Source: GWE2-51-13 sp041736705 (lineage in GTDB: Bacteria; Bacillota_I; Bacilli_A; Erysipelotrichales; Erysipelotrichaceae). Taken from it: DNA of 64,000 nucleotides. A model generated the notes under the pieces. That model saw only the letters and a list, made by a program, of their open reading frames with translations, was not told where the DNA came from and ran no database searches. The position numbers and the translations under genes are program-made. Location: NCBI GenBank assembly GCA_041736705.1, contig JBGSTC010000006.1:132286-196285 (forward strand), in the 5' to 3' direction. Of this stretch, positions 9,228 to 17,094 are shown piece by piece; the first letter of the stretch is position 1, and each line of letters opens with the position of its first letter.

Positions 9228-10365
9228 GCATGGCCTCCGTGATCCGAAGATCCAGTGTTTTATCGTTAAGATAGACTTCTTCGATCACGCCTCCGCCCAG
9301 ACAAATCTCGCCCTGGTAGAATACCGCTTCCTGTCCCGGGGTGACGGATGAAACAAGATGGTCGAAGCGGACTTCAAGCAAGCCGTCTTCCCGGGTTTGG
9401 ATGGTGACGGGATGGTCGCTCTGGCGATAGCGGAACTTCGCCGTGACCTGAACCGGCGAGGTTAAATCAAAATCGTTGAACCAATTCAGTTTCGAAACCG
9501 TACACTTGTCGGAAAACAACCAGGGGTTGTCCTCCTTACGCGCCACGTAGAGTTCATTCTTATGGATGTCTTTCCCGATCACGAACCAAGGTCCCAAGTC
9601 CCCGCCGATCCCCAAGCCCTTACGCTGTCCGATCGTATAGTAGAGCACGCCTTGGTGTTGTCCCAAGACTTGTTTGGTTTGGATATCGATGATCTTCCCG
9701 CTTTTGGCAGGTAAATAGTTTTTCAGGAATTCACGGAAATTACGCTCCCCGATGAAGCAGATCCCGGTCGAATCTTTCTTGGTCGCGACGTCCAGCCCCA
9801 AATGCAGAGCGATCTTGCGCACTTCTTCCTTCTTCATCTCACCGATCGGAAACAAGGTATGACGTAACGCTTCTTTGGGCATCTGGCATAGGAAATACGT
9901 TTGATCTTTATTTGTGTCCACAGCCCGCAACAATTCGCTGTGGCCGTCGAAATGCGCGACCCTGGCGTAATGCCCGGTCGCCAGCCAATCGAAGCCCATC
10001 TTCTTCGCGAAATCATAGAAGGCGGCGAACTTGATGTGTTGGTTGCATAAAATGTCGGGATTGGGTGTCCTTCCCCGACGGTATTCCTCCAAGAACACGG
10101 TAAAAACATCGTCCCAATATTCCTTTACGAAATCGACACGATGGAGTTTCAATCCCAGCTTATCCGCCACGGCTTTCGCATCGTCGTAGTCTTTCTCTTG
10201 CGAACAGACATCGTCGGCGATCGTCGGGTTTCCTAAAATATCGTTGTTGGTGAGGGAATCCCAGTTCCGCATGAACGCGCACTCGACCTCGTGGCCTTGT
10301 TGCTTCAGCACATATGCGGCGACGGCGGAATCCACGCCTCCCGACAACCCTAGTAGTATTTTCAT
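9220..10365 (-). CDS. mnmA: tRNA-specific 2-thiouridylase MnmA
   Basis: A 381-residue enzyme that makes s2U34 in tRNA Lys, Glu and Gln. The N-terminus has the PP-loop GLSGGVDSAVAA, the first catalytic cysteine in NPDILCNQHIKF and the second in STGICFIGERNF, with the C-terminal tRNA-binding barrel after it. Length matches the family. It begins the operon with the CPBP protease and recD2. It needs a cysteine desulfurase as sulfur donor; the only one in this window is the NifZ-type enzyme at 50607. The ATG is preceded by GAGGTGA. Confidence 0.96.
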   Translation of the reverse strand: MKILLGLSGGVDSAVAAYVLKQQGHEVECAFMRNWDSLTNNDILGNPTIADDVCSQEKDYDDAKAVADKLGLKLHRVDFVKEYWDDVFTVFLEEYRRGRTPNPDILCNQHIKFAAFYDFAKKMGFDWLATGHYARVAHFDGHSELLRAVDTNKDQTYFLCQMPKEALRHTLFPIGEMKKEEVRKIALHLGLDVATKKDSTGICFIGERNFREFLKNYLPAKSGKIIDIQTKQVLGQHQGVLYYTIGQRKGLGIGGDLGPWFVIGKDIHKNELYVARKEDNPWLFSDKCTVSKLNWFNDFDLTSPVQVTAKFRYRQSDHPVTIQTREDGLLEVRFDHLVSSVTPGQEAVFYQGEICLGGGVIEEVYLNDKTLDLRITEAMHA

Positions 10366-10387
10366 CGCTTCACCTCAAATCTTGTTT

Positions 10388-10396
10388 ATTATATCA
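10388..10396 (-). promoter_or_regulatory. Promoter of mnmA (extended -10)
   Basis: On the minus strand TGATATAAT is an extended -10 element. No good -35 hexamer is found 16-18 bases upstream. The transcript would start about 15 bases before the Shine-Dalgarno sequence. Confidence 0.65.
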
Positions 10397-10404
10397 TAAA
10401 GAAG

Positions 10405-10433
10405 GGAAGAAAAAAGCGACCGCTCGGATCGCT
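10405..10433 (-). terminator. Intrinsic terminator of the spx-like gene
   Basis: Minus strand: the arms AGCGATC and GGTCGCT pair (one G-T pair) around CGAGC and lead into six T. It lies 10 bases after the stop codon and just upstream of the mnmA promoter. Confidence 0.8.
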
Positions 10434-10443
10434 GTTTCATGTC

Positions 10444-10911
10444 TTATTTGGAAAGGCCGATGGAACCGGCGACGCTGGGTCCGTCACCCTTGCGGACATG
10501 TCCGCAGGTGGGGTAGTTGGGACAGTTGGCATCGCAGGAACTGATGGCGATGTTGCGCAGTTCGGCAGGGATGAACGCACCGATTTCTTCTTCGTCATAA
10601 CCGACCAGGAAATTCCGTTCATTCAAAATGATGGGGCGCTTCAATACGGAAGGGTTCTGTTGGATGAAACGGACAAGTTCCTTGATGGAAAGTTCGTCCA
10701 GGTCGATTTTGCTTTCCTGGATGATCTTCGAACGTTTCGAGATGATATCTTCCGTACCGTTTTCGCTACGCATCAATAAGTGTTTGATTTCGTTCTCGTT
10801 GAGCAGGGTAGAGAAAATGTTTTTTTCGATGAATTTCAAATTCCGGTCTTTCAGCCACTGTTTGACTTTGCGGCATGAGGCGCAACCGGGCGAGGTGTAG
10901 ACAACGATCAT
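10444..10911 (-). CDS. spx: Spx/ArsC-family redox regulator with cysteine-rich tail
   Basis: A 155-residue thioredoxin-fold protein. The CxxC redox switch is Cys10-Ala-Ser-Cys13, and the RPI motif (RPIILNERN) of the Spx/ArsC family is present, as is the Spx-like VGYDEEEIGAFIP. Spx binds the RNA polymerase alpha C-terminal domain to reprogramme transcription during thiol stress. This protein is longer than B. subtilis Spx (131 residues): the extra tail has Cys126, Cys130, Cys136 and His138, a possible metal site. It is monocistronic. Spx is favoured over arsenate reductase because of the CxxC; the exact paralogue (Spx or MgsR type) is not settled. Confidence 0.8.
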   Translation of the reverse strand: MIVVYTSPGCASCRKVKQWLKDRNLKFIEKNIFSTLLNENEIKHLLMRSENGTEDIISKRSKIIQESKIDLDELSIKELVRFIQQNPSVLKRPIILNERNFLVGYDEEEIGAFIPAELRNIAISSCDANCPNYPTCGHVRKGDGPSVAGSIGLSK

Positions 10912-10913
10912 TG

Positions 10914-10925
10914 GGAGGTACCTCC
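10914..10925 (-). promoter_or_regulatory. Shine-Dalgarno sequence of spx inside a 12-base palindrome
   Basis: The GGAGG of the ribosome binding site is part of the perfect palindrome GGAGGTACCTCC, which ends 2 bases before the ATG. A short hairpin could partly mask the site; the effect is uncertain because the stem would be only four base pairs. Confidence 0.4.
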
Positions 10926-10934
10926 TTTTGCCCT

Positions 10935-10943
10935 ATTATATCA
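10935..10943 (-). promoter_or_regulatory. Promoter of the spx-like gene (extended -10)
   Basis: TGATATAAT on the minus strand, 24 bases before the start codon. The -35 region (about 10957-10963) is poor. Confidence 0.65.
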
Positions 10944-10982
10944 TGTACCTTACATTTTGAAAGTGGGAATCGTACAAAATAA

Positions 10983-11003
10983 TGAAAATCATTCTCATTT
11001 TCA
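10983..11003. promoter_or_regulatory. Fur-box-like inverted repeat upstream of spx
   Basis: TGAAAAT and ATTTTCA are inverted with a 7-base spacer. Read on the minus strand, the central 19 bases agree with the classical Fur consensus at 15 positions by my count. It lies about 40 bases upstream of the spx -10 box. Fur, PerR or Zur cannot be told apart by eye. The rest of the gap between spx and the trpS leader (about 11004-11220) is AT-rich with no gene that I can support. Confidence 0.45.
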
Positions 11004-11220
11004 CAGTACTTTCATTGTAATAACGCAGAAATATGTGAAGGGTGGAAAAAACATGCATCTTCTTCATTGTTTTGCCTGATTTTGCATATCATTCTCTCCT
11101 AATTGCGATGCTTCGAGTCGATTCTATCAATTAATTCTCAGGATAAACATCGTTCATTATACGATTCGATCGATGCAGGGATGCGCTTGCATTAATCGTC
11201 CGTTCGTGGTTAAATATCCT

Positions 11221-11426
11221 AAAGACAACGAATGGATCGAAGTAGCATGTTTTCCGGTCATCAGAGAGGTTTCGGTCGGTGTGAGAAATCCAAGGGAAAG
11301 GTGCGAAGTGGGGTCCGGGAGTCGAAAAAGGCAAGAGTCTTTTTCCGGGAGACCGTTATCAGAAAGCGGCCGAAAGGCAATCCGGGTGGTACCGCGCGAA
11401 AAGCGCCCCTATGCGGACTTTTTTTA
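11221..11426 (+). promoter_or_regulatory. T-box leader of trpS
   Basis: The leader has the AGAGAGG element of stem I near 11264, a Trp specifier TGG at 11309-11311 after CGAAG, the T-box core GGGTGGTACCGCG at about 11384-11396, and a terminator made of CCGCGCG with CGC...GCGG followed by seven T (11419-11425). Uncharged tRNA-Trp should stabilise the antiterminator and switch trpS on. A promoter just upstream (TTGCAT 11187, TTAAAT 11210) is weak and uncertain. Confidence 0.9.
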
Positions 11427-11445
11427 TTTTAAGGAGGAAAACACC

Positions 11446-12429
11446 ATGAAACGGATGTTAAGCGGAATCAAACCCAGCGGTCAGTTGACCCTTGGAAACT
11501 ACATCGGAGCACTCAAAGAATTCGTCAAATACCAGGAAGACTATGACATGGTCGTGTTCATCGCGAACCTGCACTGCCTCACGGTCTACCAGGATCCACA
11601 GGAGCTTCGCACCAACCTGCGCGATACCATCGCGCTTTATCTGGCATGCGGTCTGGATCCGAAGAGATCGACGATCTTCATGCAGTCGGATGTCATGGAA
11701 CATGCCCAACTCGGGTTCATTTTGAGTTGCAACACCTATCTCGGCGAATTGAACCGGATGACCCAATACAAAGACAAGGTCGCTAAAGGGGAGAGCGCCT
11801 TGACGGCGGGATTCTACTCCTATCCGACCTTGATGGCTTCCGACATCCTGATGTATGACCCGGAATTCGTGCCGGTCGGCGAAGACCAGAAGCAGCATGT
11901 CGAACTGACCCGCGACATCGCGGAGCGTTTCAACAATAAATACGGGGAAACCTTCAAGGTCCCGGCACCGTTGATCCCCAAGATCGGAGCCCGGATCATG
12001 AGTCTGAGCGACCCGACCAAGAAAATGTCGAAATCCGAGGAATCCAACAAAGGATGCATCTATCTCTTGGACGATCCGAAGGTCGCAAGCAAGAAAATCA
12101 TGTCGGCGGTGACGGACATGGTCAACAAGATCAACTACGACCCCGAGAACCAACCCGGCGTCAGCAACCTCTTGACGATCCTGTCCACCTTAAGCGGCCG
12201 CTCCATCGAAAGCCTCGTGGTCGAATTCGATGGCCAAGGCTATGGAACCCTGAAGAAGGCGGTCGCCCACGAGGTATCGGTTTTGTTGGGAGACCTGCAG
12301 GTGAAATACAAGGAAATCCTGGCTTCCGGGATCATCGACGACGTGTTGAAAGAAGGAAAAGAAAAGGCGAGTCGCCTCGCCACTGTGAAACTGAAGGAAG
12401 TTCAAAAGAAAATCGGTGCAGACCTGTAA
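11446..12429 (+). CDS. trpS: Tryptophanyl-tRNA synthetase
   Basis: A 327-residue class I synthetase that charges tRNA-Trp. The N-terminus KPSGQLTLGNYIGAL is the trpS form of the HIGH motif, and KKMSKSEES is the KMSKS loop. A longer reading frame runs upstream from 11173, but it passes through the T-box leader; the start at 11446 follows AAGGAGG with proper spacing and gives the family length. It is monocistronic, ended by a strong hairpin at 12431. Confidence 0.97.
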   Translation: MKRMLSGIKPSGQLTLGNYIGALKEFVKYQEDYDMVVFIANLHCLTVYQDPQELRTNLRDTIALYLACGLDPKRSTIFMQSDVMEHAQLGFILSCNTYLGELNRMTQYKDKVAKGESALTAGFYSYPTLMASDILMYDPEFVPVGEDQKQHVELTRDIAERFNNKYGETFKVPAPLIPKIGARIMSLSDPTKKMSKSEESNKGCIYLLDDPKVASKKIMSAVTDMVNKINYDPENQPGVSNLLTILSTLSGRSIESLVVEFDGQGYGTLKKAVAHEVSVLLGDLQVKYKEILASGIIDDVLKEGKEKASRLATVKLKEVQKKIGADL

Positions 12430-12430
12430 T

Positions 12431-12459
12431 AACCATCCGTGTCAACGGATGGTTTTTTT
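12431..12459 (+). terminator. Intrinsic terminator of trpS
   Basis: AACCATCCGT and ACGGATGGTT pair around GTCA, followed by seven T. The last bases form the stop codon of the convergent gene. Confidence 0.9.
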
Positions 12460-12784
12460 ATCCGATCAGTCCGAGGAAGAGCAGGATTGGAAAGGTGATC
12501 ACCAAACAGATCAACAGGATCTTGATGGTGTGGAGGTCATCGTAAATCATTCGCAGATAGTACTCTTGCGATAAACGATGGACTTCTGTCGGTTTGTCGG
12601 CGATCAACGTGAACGTTTCATTCTTTCTTAATTCTTTCTCTTCATCGCTCAGCCGGTCCCAGGTTTCCTTATCCAGATAAAGCGGCACCAACACAGTGGC
12701 GCATTCCGGACAGTTCACGATCCCCGACGGATTGCCGCTCCAGGCGGCATGGCACTTCGGACAAGCATGGATGGTCGATTTCAT
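12458..12784 (-). CDS. Zinc-ribbon membrane protein of unknown function
   Basis: A 108-residue protein that I do not recognise. The N-terminus has two CPxC knuckles, ACPKCHA and NCPECAT, about 16 residues apart, typical of a zinc ribbon. A charged middle part follows (about residues 38-82), then one hydrophobic helix at the C-terminus (residues about 87-106), so the ribbon would face the cytoplasm. It has its own promoter and stands alone between trpS and ohrR. No function can be assigned. Confidence 0.7.
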   Translation of the reverse strand: MKSTIHACPKCHAAWSGNPSGIVNCPECATVLVPLYLDKETWDRLSDEEKELRKNETFTLIADKPTEVHRLSQEYYLRMIYDDLHTIKILLICLVITFPILLFLGLIG

Positions 12785-12807
12785 AACTTCCCCCCCGATC
12801 TACCTTG

Positions 12808-12836
12808 ATTATAGGATGTCGTTTGTCCGACTTCAA
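12808..12836 (-). promoter_or_regulatory. Promoter of the zinc-ribbon gene
   Basis: TTGAAG (12831-12836) and TATAAT (12808-12813) on the minus strand with a 17-base spacer. Confidence 0.7.
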
Positions 12837-12855
12837 GCCTCTTGGATAAGAATCG

Positions 12856-12884
12856 TTGACAGGGAGTAAAGATCAATCTATAAT
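12856..12884 (+). promoter_or_regulatory. Consensus SigA promoter of ohrR-gpx
   Basis: TTGACA (12856-12861) and TATAAT (12879-12884) with a 17-base spacer, a full match to consensus. Confidence 0.92.
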
Positions 12885-12909
12885 TCAATTGTATCAAATA
12901 CAATTGAAT
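12883..12909. promoter_or_regulatory. Probable OhrR operator
   Basis: ATTCAATTGTAT, a CAA spacer, then ATACAATTGAAT: a perfect 12-base inverted repeat that begins at the end of the -10 box and covers the transcription start. The TACAATTG core resembles the known OhrR site of B. subtilis ohrA. Confidence 0.85.
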
Positions 12910-12929
12910 CAAATAGAAAGGGGTGCAAT

Positions 12930-13379
12930 ATGGATTCGTACGATGCCTTGAAGTTGGAGAACCAGATTTGTTTCCCGCTTTACGCTTTGTCGCGTGAAGT
13001 CATCAAGCTCTATACGCCGATCCTCGATCGACTCGGATTGACCTACACGCAATACATCGTGATGTTGGTGATGTGGGAGAAGGAAACGGTTTTGTTTAAG
13101 GATCTTGCCACGACCCTCCACCTGGATTCGGGGACGCTGACCGCGGTCGTGAAGAAACTGGAAGGATCGGGATGGGTTTCCAAACGACGTAACCCCGAGG
13201 ATGATCGAAGCGTCGAGGTGAAACTGACGAAACAAGGAGTTGAAGCGAAGAAGGAAGCGGTGGAAATTCCGCAGCGTCTCGCCGCGAATTTCACTGGGAA
13301 CATCGAAGATCTTGTCCGACTCAAGAAACTGTTGGATGAGACATTGGAAAGACTGAATCAGGATAAAACGGGTCGCTGA
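12930..13379 (+). CDS. ohrR: OhrR-type organic peroxide sensor, MarR family
   Basis: A 149-residue MarR-family repressor. The N-terminal segment LENQICFPLYALSREVIKLY matches the OhrR signature, with the single reactive cysteine (Cys15) that is oxidised by organic hydroperoxides; the tyrosines of LTYTQYIVML that contact it are also present. The HTH is near LATTLHLDSGTLTAVVKKLE and the wing has RNPEDDRS. It is the first gene of a two-gene operon with a glutathione-peroxidase-family enzyme, 17 bases upstream of it, under a perfect palindromic operator. Oxidation of the cysteine should release the operator. Confidence 0.92.
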   Translation: MDSYDALKLENQICFPLYALSREVIKLYTPILDRLGLTYTQYIVMLVMWEKETVLFKDLATTLHLDSGTLTAVVKKLEGSGWVSKRRNPEDDRSVEVKLTKQGVEAKKEAVEIPQRLAANFTGNIEDLVRLKKLLDETLERLNQDKTGR

Positions 13380-13396
13380 CCGGAAAGAGGAAAGAA

Positions 13397-13885
13397 ATGG
13401 GCTTCTATGATTATTCCGCTCGTAAAATGAACGGCAAAGAAGTGAAGATGGAAGAATACAAAGGCAAGGTCGTGATCGTGGTGAACACCGCAAGCAAATG
13501 CGGATTGACCCCGCAGTTTAAAGGCTTGGAAGAATTGTATCAGGAATACAAAGGACAAGGACTGGAAATCCTCGGATTCCCCTGCAACCAGTTTTCCCAA
13601 CAAGACCCCGGCAGCAATCATGAGATCGAAGAGTTCTGCCAACTGAACTACGGGGTATCGTTTACGATGTTCGAGAAGATCGATGTGAACGGCGAGAGCG
13701 CCCATCCGTTGTATAAGTATCTCAAAGCGCAGAAGAAAACGATCATCGGTTCGGAAATCGGGTGGAATTTCGCCAAGTTTTTAATCGACGCCCAAGGGAA
13801 CGTGGTGAAGCGTTATCTGCCGACGACCCTGCCGAAAGACATGAAGAAAGACATCGAGAAATACCTCGGTGAAATCAAAGCGTAG
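13397..13885 (+). CDS. Glutathione peroxidase family (thiol peroxidase, BsaA-like)
   Basis: A 162-residue cysteine-type peroxidase. The peroxidatic cysteine is in NTASKCGLTPQF; LGFPCNQF (second cysteine region), Gln in the same motif, and the catalytic Trp-Asn of WNFAKFLID are all present. Bacterial members without selenocysteine normally use thioredoxin rather than glutathione. It is expressed with ohrR, where ohr/OsmC-type genes are more usual, so it is probably the organic-hydroperoxide reductase of this regulon. The electron donor is inference. Confidence 0.92.
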   Translation: MGFYDYSARKMNGKEVKMEEYKGKVVIVVNTASKCGLTPQFKGLEELYQEYKGQGLEILGFPCNQFSQQDPGSNHEIEEFCQLNYGVSFTMFEKIDVNGESAHPLYKYLKAQKKTIIGSEIGWNFAKFLIDAQGNVVKRYLPTTLPKDMKKDIEKYLGEIKA

Positions 13886-13900
13886 GAATTCGCTTCGCAC

Positions 13901-13929
13901 TTGGCAAAACGATGCGGTTATGCTATAAT
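13901..13929 (+). promoter_or_regulatory. Promoter of alaS
   Basis: TTGGCA (13901-13906), 17-base spacer, TATAAT (13924-13929), with TGC before it as an extended -10. Confidence 0.85.
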
Positions 13930-13935
13930 CCGAGC

Positions 13936-14134
13936 GTAAATCGTAACGAAGAAGAGTAGATGAAAGTTTGGGAGTCAGAGAGGGAACGGTCGGTGCGAGT
14001 TCCCCGAAAACGATCGTCGAAGCCGCTTCGCAGAGGACTAAAACCCCCGTTCGCCGCGTTAAGGCCTTGAGTTGCACGAAAGTGAAACAGGATGGTACCG
14101 CGTATCAAACGTTCCTGTACGGGAACGTTTTTTT
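13936..14134 (+). promoter_or_regulatory. T-box leader of alaS
   Basis: Stem I has GGGAGTCAGAGAGGG (AG bulge region) near 13970 and CGAAGCC, giving an Ala specifier GCC at 14022-14024. The T-box core GGATGGTACCGCG is at about 14090-14102. The terminator pairs AACGTTCC with GGGAACGTT (14108-14129), followed by seven T. Confidence 0.9.
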
Positions 14135-14156
14135 ATGCAATAAAGGAGAAACGAAC

Positions 14157-16775
14157 ATGAAGTATCGCAACAGTTGGGAAATCCGACAATTATTCCTGGA
14201 CTATTTCGCCTCCAAAGGGCACATGGTCGAACCTGGGGCTTCGCTCGTCCCGATCAACGATCCGACCTTGTTATGGATCAATTCCGGCGTCGCCGCCTTG
14301 AAGAAATACTTCGACGGTTCCGTCACGCCTTCCAGCAACCGGATCGTCAACGCACAGAAATCGATCCGTACCAACGACATCGAAAACGTCGGGAAAACCG
14401 CACGCCACCACACGTTCTTCGAAATGCTGGGGAACTTTTCGATCGGCGATTACTTCAAGGAAGACGCGATCCAGTATGCCTGGGAGTTTTTGACCAGCGA
14501 AGACTACATCGGGTTCGACAAAGACCGGATGTATGTCACGGTCCATCCGTTGGATACGGAAGCGTATCGGATCTGGACGGAAATCGTAAAACTCGACCCA
14601 AAACGGATTCTGAAATCCGAAGAGAACTATTGGCAGATCGGGGAAGGTCCCTGCGGACCCAACACCGAAATCTATTACGACCGCGGCGAAACCTTCGATC
14701 CCAACCATGAAGGCGAAGAACTCTTCTTCAATGAAAAGGAAAACGACCGCTACATCGAAGTATGGAACGTCGTCTTCAGCCAATACGACGGGAAAGAAGG
14801 CGTGGATCGCAGCGAATACAAGGAACTGCCCCAACGCAACATCGATACGGGTATGGGTTTCGAACGCTTGGTCTGTATCGTCCAGGGCGGGGAAACCAAT
14901 TACGACACCGATTTGTTTCTCCCTGTCATCCGCGTTTGCGAAGCGCTGTCGAAACATCCTTATCAGGGTGAATACAAGATGGCGTACCGCGTCATCGCCG
15001 ACCATATCCGCACCGTGACCTTCGCTTTGGCCGACGGGGCGCTGTTTTCCAATGAAGGACGCGGTTATGTCTTACGCCGTATCCTGCGCAGGGCGGTCCG
15101 CTACGGCATCAAACTCGGGATCCGCGAAGCCTTCATGTACCGTCTGGTGCAGATCGTCGCGGAAAACATGAAGTCGTTCTATCCCTACTTGCTGGAGAAA
15201 ATCCCCCTGATCGAACGCTTGGTGAAATCGGAAGAACAGCGTTTCCACCAAACCCTCAACGGCGGGGAGAACTTGCTGATGAACTTGATCGAACAAGCGG
15301 CGACCAAGGAGTTGGACGGGGAAAGCGTGTTTAAATTGTACGATACCTTCGGGTTTCCGGTCGAACTGACCAAGGAAATCGCCGAAGAAAAAGGTTATAC
15401 CATCGACATGGATGGATTCAAACGCTGCATGCAGGAACAACGCGAACGTGCCCGAAACGCCCGTGAAGACGTTGAATCGATGGCATCTCAGTCCAAAGAT
15501 TTGATGGAATTCACGCATCCGAGCGAATTCGTCGGATATGATACGTTCAGTGTAAGCGCGAGTGTCATCGGATTGTTTGTCAAGGGCGAGCAAGTCGACA
15601 CCTTGGATGGCAGCGGGGAAGCGATCTTCGACAGGACGCCGTTCTACGCCGAAAGCGGCGGACAGGTGGCGGACATCGGGACGATGACGTTCGAAGGCGG
15701 AAGCGGTTCGATCAACGATGTGCGCAAAGCGCCGCATAAGCAAGCCTTGCATGCAATCACCCTCCATGAAGGCATCTTGAATGTCGGCGACGTGGTCGAA
15801 TTGAAGATCGATGTGAAACGACGCAGAGCCATCACCGCTAACCATTCTTCCGCGCATCTTTTGCAAAGCGCGCTCAAGCAGGTGGTCGGGACGCATATCC
15901 AGCAAGCCGGTTCGTTTGTCGGTCCCGACTATATGCGCTTCGATTTCACCCATTTCGAAAAAGTATCCGAAGCGCAACTCATCGAAATTGAAGACTTGGT
16001 CAATTCGTTCATCTTCTCCAGCAGCCCGGTCGATATCCGGTATATGGAGATCGAAGAAGCGAAAGAGAACGGGGCGACCGCCTTGTTTGACGAGAAGTAC
16101 GATAAAGTCGTCCGTGTCGTGACCATGGGGGAAATCTCCAAGGAACTCTGCGGAGGTTGCCATGTCTCCAATACCCAGGAAGTAGGCGTGTTCAAGATCG
16201 ATTCGGAAGAGTCGATCGGTTCAGGAATCCGCCGGATCAGTGCGAAAACGGGAATGGCGGCCTACCATGATTTCGTCGGCTACAAGAACCAGCTCAAGAC
16301 CATCGCCGACCTCTATAAAGCGGGATCGACGCAAGAAATCGAAGAACGGGTCAAACTGAGTGTCGATGAGAACTCCAACCTGCGTAAAGAACTGGTCCTT
16401 TCAAACCAGAAACTTGCTATACTAGAAGCCGAAGACCAACTCAAGAACATCGTCGTGATGAACGGGATGGACGTGTTGATCATCCAACGCGACGGCGACG
16501 GCGACCGGTTGAAGACGATGGCCGAGCATCTTAAGAAGAAAGTGGCCGAAGGATTGGTGGTCGTCGCGGGAATCTGCGATGAAAAAGCCATGTTCGTCGT
16601 CGCATCCGGAAAGAAAGCGCAGGAGCGCGGTTTCAAAGCCGGCGACGTTGCCAAGCAACTCGCCCTGCATACCCAGGGGAACGGAGGCGGTCGTCCCGAT
16701 TTCGCCCAATCCGGCGGGAAAGACATCGCGAAACTGCCCGAAGCCCTGGACATCCTACGCTCAAAACTCGCTTGA
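14157..16775 (+). CDS. alaS: Alanyl-tRNA synthetase
   Basis: An 872-residue class II synthetase of normal length. Residues 1-460 hold the aminoacylation and tRNA-recognition domains (LFLDYFASKGHMVEPGASLVP at the N-terminus). The editing domain carries HSSAHLLQSALKQ (HxxxH) and CGGCHVSNT, the zinc-binding Cys and His that clear Ser and Gly mischarging. The C-terminal C-Ala/DHHA1 domain ends in GGGRPDFAQSGG. The reading frame extends upstream to 13968, but that part is the T-box leader; AAAGGAG before 14157 decides the start. The downstream ireB-ruvX-yrzB-mltG order is as in B. subtilis. Confidence 0.97.
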   Translation: MKYRNSWEIRQLFLDYFASKGHMVEPGASLVPINDPTLLWINSGVAALKKYFDGSVTPSSNRIVNAQKSIRTNDIENVGKTARHHTFFEMLGNFSIGDYFKEDAIQYAWEFLTSEDYIGFDKDRMYVTVHPLDTEAYRIWTEIVKLDPKRILKSEENYWQIGEGPCGPNTEIYYDRGETFDPNHEGEELFFNEKENDRYIEVWNVVFSQYDGKEGVDRSEYKELPQRNIDTGMGFERLVCIVQGGETNYDTDLFLPVIRVCEALSKHPYQGEYKMAYRVIADHIRTVTFALADGALFSNEGRGYVLRRILRRAVRYGIKLGIREAFMYRLVQIVAENMKSFYPYLLEKIPLIERLVKSEEQRFHQTLNGGENLLMNLIEQAATKELDGESVFKLYDTFGFPVELTKEIAEEKGYTIDMDGFKRCMQEQRERARNAREDVESMASQSKDLMEFTHPSEFVGYDTFSVSASVIGLFVKGEQVDTLDGSGEAIFDRTPFYAESGGQVADIGTMTFEGGSGSINDVRKAPHKQALHAITLHEGILNVGDVVELKIDVKRRRAITANHSSAHLLQSALKQVVGTHIQQAGSFVGPDYMRFDFTHFEKVSEAQLIEIEDLVNSFIFSSSPVDIRYMEIEEAKENGATALFDEKYDKVVRVVTMGEISKELCGGCHVSNTQEVGVFKIDSEESIGSGIRRISAKTGMAAYHDFVGYKNQLKTIADLYKAGSTQEIEERVKLSVDENSNLRKELVLSNQKLAILEAEDQLKNIVVMNGMDVLIIQRDGDGDRLKTMAEHLKKKVAEGLVVVAGICDEKAMFVVASGKKAQERGFKAGDVAKQLALHTQGNGGGRPDFAQSGGKDIAKLPEALDILRSKLA

Positions 16776-16833
16776 TGCTTTCAATTTGAATCAAAGTAAA
16801 GTAAAATAGAACCATGAGAAGGAGGGAATGTGT

Positions 16834-17094
16834 ATGAGTAAACAAGCGACCGAGACGATGTCGTTCAAATCCGACGAACTCCGCCGATCCAACATCAAAG
16901 AAATCCTGAAAACCGTGAAGGAAGCGTTGGAAGAGCGCGGTTACAATTCGGTGAACCAATTGTCGGGATACTTGATTTCCAACGACCCGGCCTATATCTC
17001 CAGTTATCATAATGCACGTTCCATCATCCAATCGGTCGAACGTTATGAAATCATTGAAGAATTGGTTCGATCCTATTTGGACGAGAAAGAATAA
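16834..17094 (+). CDS. ireB: IreB family regulatory phosphoprotein (UPF0297)
   Basis: An 86-residue protein recognisable from DELRRSNIKEILKTVKEALEERGYN and NQLSGYLISNDPAYISSYHNAR. Known family members are phosphorylated by the PASTA kinase IreK/PrkC at N-terminal threonines; here TETMSF contains two candidates (Thr6 and Thr8). The ATG at 16834 is eight bases after GGAGG; an ATG at 16828 in the same frame is too close to that site. It overlaps ruvX by one base (TAATG). Confidence 0.93.
   Translation: MSKQATETMSFKSDELRRSNIKEILKTVKEALEERGYNSVNQLSGYLISNDPAYISSYHNARSIIQSVERYEIIEELVRSYLDEKE

Noticed and set aside
10444..10911. Arsenate reductase for the ArsC-fold protein
   Set aside because: It has CxxC and the Spx-like C-terminal part instead of the single-cysteine ArsC site, and no ars genes are near.
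11053..11079. Eight-residue frame between spx and trpS with a GGTGG upstream
   Set aside because: Too short to support, with no promoter or leader-peptide logic tied to trpS, which has a T-box.
11173..11445. N-terminal extension of trpS
   Set aside because: It is the translated T-box leader; the family start and Shine-Dalgarno site are at 11446.
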